This document shows, piece after piece, positions 52,101 to 58,100 of a stretch of 64,000 bases of DNA (position 1 is the stretch's first letter; each line of letters opens with the position of its first letter). Source of the DNA: Vombatus ursinus (lineage: Eukaryota; Chordata; Mammalia; Diprotodontia; Vombatidae). The notes under the pieces were generated by a model that worked only from the letters and a program-made list of their open reading frames with translations, searched no databases and had not been told where the DNA came from. A program made the position numbers and the translations under genes. The stretch is taken from NCBI RefSeq assembly GCF_900497805.2, contig NW_020948983.1, positions 16,230,621-16,294,620 of the forward strand. Reading direction: 5' to 3'.

Positions 52101-55100
52101 TTTTTTAATATCTTTGAGTAGAGACCTAGTAATGGTATTGCTAGGTCAAAGGGTATGTATTCCTTAATAGCATTTTGGGCATAGTTACAAAATGTTTTCC
52201 AGAATGGTTGGACCAGTTCATAGCTCCACCAATAGTGCGTTAAAGTACCTCTTTTCCCATAGACCCTCCAAAATTTGTTATTTTCTTTTTTGTTGTTGTT
52301 GTCATTTTTGCCAATATAATGGATGTGAGGAGGTAATTCGGAATTGTTTTAATTTGTATTTCTATTATTGATTTAGAGCATTTTTATATGACTACTGATA
52401 ACTTAGATTTCTTCCTCTGAAAACTGTTTATTCATATCCTTTGACCATTTATCAATTGAGGAATGGCTCTTATTCTTATAAATTTGACTGAGTTCTTATA
52501 ATCTTATAATTTGCTGCGAGGATTTTTCTTCCCAATTCCTGCTTCTCTTCTAGTTTTACATTGGTTTTGATTGTTCAAATCTTTTAAATTTTATGTAATA
52601 AAAATTATTCATTTTGCTTCCCATTAACTTATCTCTTGTTTGTTTATAAAGTCTGACACATAATTTTTTCCATGCCTTTATTTAATAATGTCACCTTTTA
52701 TGTCTAAATCATTTACCCAGTTGGAACTTATCATGGTATATAGTATAAGTTGTTGGTCTATACCTAGTTTCTTCCAGACTGTTTTCCATTTTTCCCAACA
52801 GTTTTCAATAACTTTGTAGAGGAGAGCTAGGTTTCTTTTATTTCCTCTTACTCCATCTTACCTACACCTCCTTTTGTATCACCCTCTTGACTAGGCAAAG
52901 AAATCATTATTTGAAGAGATAATCAATCTCCTGTATTACTGATGTGTATGATTTGTAAGGTATCTATTAAATTCACAGGTAATCAGTTTCAGTCATTGTA
53001 AAGGATACGGTCTCTTACTTAGAGCAAGGTACTTCTTCTATCTGTAGCAAGGCACTGCCTCAATCTGCTGAATGCCTATACTTGAGTTCTGGTTAAGATA
53101 AGCCCTTGCTTCTGAGCTCAAGAATAGGGTTACAGTATCTTCTTGCCCCAAATCCTGCCACCAGAGATTCCTAAGGCTTCTAGCATCTTCTACTATATCT
53201 CAGCCGTAATGGCATTAAGCAGAGCTATTTAATTTAAAAACAGAAAGAATGTACAAATTCAGAAATGTGTACCAGGTTGGATTCATGTCCATCATTTTCT
53301 CTAGGCCTCTAGAGCAAAACATCCTTGTTTAGTCTCATTCTGTCCCAGCCAAAGAGTGATTTCATCTGTGTCAGACTTTGTTTACAAAACATTATCAGGT
53401 GATTTGATTCCCCTGTCCTTCCCCAACCCTTTGCAGGATTGCTTTGACTCTTAAGCATGATAGTACATACATTATCTTGAGAGAAAAGAATGCTGGATTT
53501 GTATGACCATGGAAAAGTCATTTATCTACTCTGAGTCTCAGTTTCAGGCCTAATGGATAATATGCTAGACTTGAGTTCAAGAGATATGGTTTCAAATACT
53601 ACCTCAGAAAAATTCCTGGCTCTGTGACCATTGGCGAGTCAGCATCTAAGAGCATCAGTTTCCTCATGATATTATGTGGAGATATTATAAATGGCAAACC
53701 ACTTCAGTACTTTTGCTAAGAAAACCTCAAAATGGAGTCTTCTGACAAAGAGTCGGACATGACTGAAATAACTCAAGAATAGCAACAACTATCTTACTCA
53801 TTTGTGAGAAAAGTACTTTGCAAACTCAAAGCATGTTTAAATTTGAATTATTATTAAAGTGCTAAAAAAATGCACTATCATCTATCATGTACTAGCACTA
53901 TCATCATCATCATCATTATCACCATGATGTTTTTTTCCATGGAGAAGTTTGAGTTAAAAAGGCATCTCTGGAAAGGTTATTCCATCGTTTCTGACTGGAT
54001 CTATTTCTGGTGAGGTTTGCTTCCTGAAACCAATTTTTTTCTGAAATTAGTAATTTAGTAAATAGTCCTCTCTCTCCCTTCATTCAGGGAAATATGATTG
54101 TGAAAGAAGTAAGGAAAAGTAATGGCAATTTTTCCATCATCTCAAAAAACATGTTGGTATAACACCCCAAAAGTATGCAAAGACAAGTTCCTCCATCCTC
54201 CTTATATCTTTTAAGGAAGAAACATTAAAAATCATTATCGTGAAGAGGCCAATACTCAAAACTTATTTCCCCATCTTTTAACTTGTGTATTTGTTCAAGA
54301 TTATTTCAGAGTCTGTTTTGAGTTCCACTCCTATGGAAAAGGAGGTGGGGTCTCTATTGTCTCAGAAGACAAAGAACTAAAACTAACAAGTAGAAGATAA
54401 AATAAATTAGAATTCAGATGACTCTACAAAGCCCTACTCTACTGACATATTACTAAGTGGAGATAATTCTGGGTTCTTGAGAGCTATCAGTAAACATAGG
54501 CTCTGGCAGGTTCATGTAGGCTTCTAAAAAAGGTCCCAGCAATAGGCCAATCAATTTTCTAAGGACCAGCCTAAATAAGTACAGAGCCAGCTCTGTACGT
54601 ATAAGCTGGCCATCTGATAATGAATTCTTTGGCCATGGTAATCCACAAACAAAAGAAAAATACAAAATGATCCTCAGTCTTTTGCAAATCTTTTCCTCTT
54701 CTGCAGTGACAGTGGCAGAGTAACAAAAAGAGGGCACAGAGGTTACGAAGTACCACGCAGTTTTCATTCATTCTATAACTTTAATTATTGACTAACCAAT
54801 AGATGTACCCACTAGTGGAACTGAATCATGTCATTCTTGTGTATAGCTCATATTGTATATAGCTCTGAGGATCCTTATCCCAATTCCCATTCTCACAGGC
54901 AAGTCTCTGGTCCCCAGACTTTGCTACATTTCCCTCAGGATTCTAGGGCTACTCCTGAGGGGCCAGGAGTAAATTTTTAAAATAATATATCCTTTTATTT
55001 TCACAAGCCCTCTGAGAATTAACAGACAAATCTCTTCAACTAGCTTTTGATAACTCATTTAAACAACATATTTTCCTCTAAGAAAAATTGTGAAACACCT

Positions 55101-58100
55101 CTCATTGTTCTTTCTTTACTTATATCTGTTGGAATTATCTTCTTAAGTCTGTTTTTGTATACCATTACAACTAGTTGCATTTCAACGATAACTTCTGGCA
55201 TGTCTAAAGGAAGCAGGCAAATGTGTTTTCATAAACAGTTGTGCATATTGGTTAGAAGCATTCATTGTGTTTCCTTTCAGCTTAGGCCATTTAAACTTTC
55301 AGAAAGTCAAGCCAACTTAAGTAGCAACATTTCTGTGCCAATATATTTACTGTTGACAGTTTGACCTATCAGTTGAAGAGAGAAAATAGCAAGAGGATTC
55401 AGGTTATTCAGCCACTTTCCTTGTTAACTAATAATCAGTAGTAAGTAAGTGAGAGTAAGGTACACCACTCAGAAGAAAGTGGCAAGTTAAGATTCCTAGA
55501 TAGAATCTCAGAGTTTTCAAGTTAGAAGAAACAGAATCACAGAACTTTGAAAGATGAAAGAGATCTCAGTGGCCAACTAGGAATACCCACTACAACATAC
55601 CCAATAAGTAGTCATCTAGCATCTTAAGAGCTCCAGTGAGGAGGAACTCATTACCTTTCCAGGAAGCCCATTCCACTTTTGGATGACTCTCATCTTTAAG
55701 TTTTTCCTTATATTAAGCCTAAATTTCCCTTTTCCCGACCTCCCCACATTCCTCCTGTTTGAGACCTCTGAGGACAAAGAAAATAAACCTAATTCTTCTT
55801 CAACCTGACAATCCTCCAAATATCTCAACATGGTTATCATGTCCTGTCTGATTGACCCCAAATCATTCAACTGATTCTCACAGGACATGAAGCCAAGGCC
55901 TTCACCACCTTGATTGTCCTTTTCTGAATGCTCCAGGAGTACTTTGTAATGTCATTTGTTTAAGTCCTATTCTATTGTGTTCCCTCCCCCCACAGTTAGC
56001 TTCCAGTAATTAGCACTTCAGTTTCATTTAACGAATTGAAATCAATTAGCTTTTACAAAGGGATATTTAATGAGAAGATATAGTCGTAATAGAAATACAA
56101 ACCTTTTTCCCAGTATCTGGGGACACTTCCCTATACCTCCCCAGTCCCTGGGAAGAATGTGCTCAGACTTAATAAAGTTTCTACTTTGACCCACAAGTTT
56201 ACTTCCAACTGCAACATGACTGATGTGTCTGCATCTCTGCTATAGCTGGATTAGTCTGGGCAGATCACTTGGGATTCCATTCCTCACTGTTCTTCCAGCA
56301 AATCTTGGCGTCATCTTCACTCCTAGACCTCCTGGTGACATAATCTCCTGACCTTTTGAAGTTCACAAGGTTGTAGTCAACACTAATCTCCTTCACTTAA
56401 AAGAATATATATACCAGTGACAGAAGCAACAGTCAGGTAATGTACTCTCACTTCGTGAAACTCTAGGTGAGGGAGAAAGGTTGTACAGTCTTCTCCCCAC
56501 TAGAGGCCCACAGCTACTCATCCTCCAATGCCAGCCAGTCCAGAAAAAGCCTGCACCAACCAGCTTGCCCTGGCTAACTAGTGATTCTTTAATGTATTCC
56601 AGTTTTGCCCATGCAGCTAATCCACAGTATATCTTCTCATCACAGGGTTAACAGACCATAACCAGCTACAGAAAGTCTAAACATGCTTCTAAGCAGAGAG
56701 CAGAGTACTCCTTCAAAAATCTCATGCCAGGAAGTCTTCTTAGCCTCTTAGAGGCAGGATTACCTACCTTCTCACACTTCCATACACTCAACATTTTTGT
56801 TACAAACAAAACTGGAAAAAAAAATGAAGTTACAGATAAATGGAAGGTTAACTGGTTCTTCTGGGAGAGGCAAATAAAGGAGTTGGTTTTATTTTACACC
56901 TAAAGGCAACAGCGAAAATCATTTTATGGAATATTTGGTCATCTTGTATTTCAGTGGTCATGATAAATATCTACAAAAAGACCACCATGAAAATCATTGC
57001 AGCCTATGTTCCAATAATTGTTGTGAAGACAGAGAGAAATTTTGCAAATCCTAAAACTAAAGACCCTCTGAATGAAAGTAGCACATACTTTGATATTTAG
57101 TGACTTTGATGCAAAGGTGGGAATAGGTGAGAGTGGCAAAAAATGTTGGAAAATACAGATAAGGAGTAAGGAATGAGAGAAGCCAATTCTCATAGTCTAC
57201 AAAAGCTTCATGTCCGTACATGGTGAATATTTTTTTTGGTGAATATATTTTTTGTAAATATATTCCACTTTCTGAATAACATCATAAAAAATAAAACTTC
57301 ATGTTTAAAGACAGAAGTAGGGGTCATTCAAATACATTTAAACACCCTAACCTCCCCGTTCCCCAATCTCAAATCCCTTGATCACCCACTCTATCTCAAC
57401 CACATACAGGGAGTATCAATTCTAGGGCTCAATGTCAGTCCCAAGTCTTCCACTTCTAATTGATCAATTAATAAATGTTTACCAAGTTCCTACTATGTTC
57501 CATTCACTGTGCTAGGTACTATGGATACACAGAAAGCCGTGAAGCAGTCCTTGCCATAAACTGTATACATTCTATGCTTTAAAACTCTGAAATCCCTCTG
57601 ATCATAACAGATCATTTTATGTCTCCCTGTGCCTTACCCCTCCTAAACCCTCTTCTTGAGTCCAGTTCCTCTACCTGTCAGTACTTTCATATGATATTTG
57701 CTCATGCTTTGAATTAATTTCCATACATTTCCAGTCTTAACCCTGTAGTTAACCATTCCACCTTGACACTATCTTCTAACCTTACTCCCTCCTGGATTAT
57801 CACCACACATGCATTGCCAACATTTTCTTCTTCTGCTCATCTCACATTTCTGAATTGAACTGAAGGAAGTCAAAACAACTCTGCTAACTGGATACACTAC
57901 AAATTTATGCTATCTAATATCAGCTGAATCCTCTGCTACAAATCAGTCCTTTTACTTCTCCCTAATTTGTTCTCTATTGGATTCTCCACAGAAGATATTT
58001 CAAATCTTTTCTTCTCTCCACAAGCCTCCCTGTTCTCCCTACCCTATCAGCTAAGTACTTCACCTCATATTCTACTCAGAAAATAGAGGCCATGCACTAT

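Larger units (their letters stand above)
51285..52830 (-). mobile_element. L1 LINE 3' part (antisense)
   Basis: Antisense 3' UTR (GTTCTCCTGATTCTGTCACT), ORF2 end (CCAGAATGGTTGGACCAGTT) and TTGGTCTATACCTAGTTTCT. It carries a SINE at 51759-51925 and a 71-base duplication. Confidence 0.88.

Noticed and set aside
55616-55888. Minus-strand 90-residue frame
   Set aside because: By-product of an antisense CR1/L3 LINE end.
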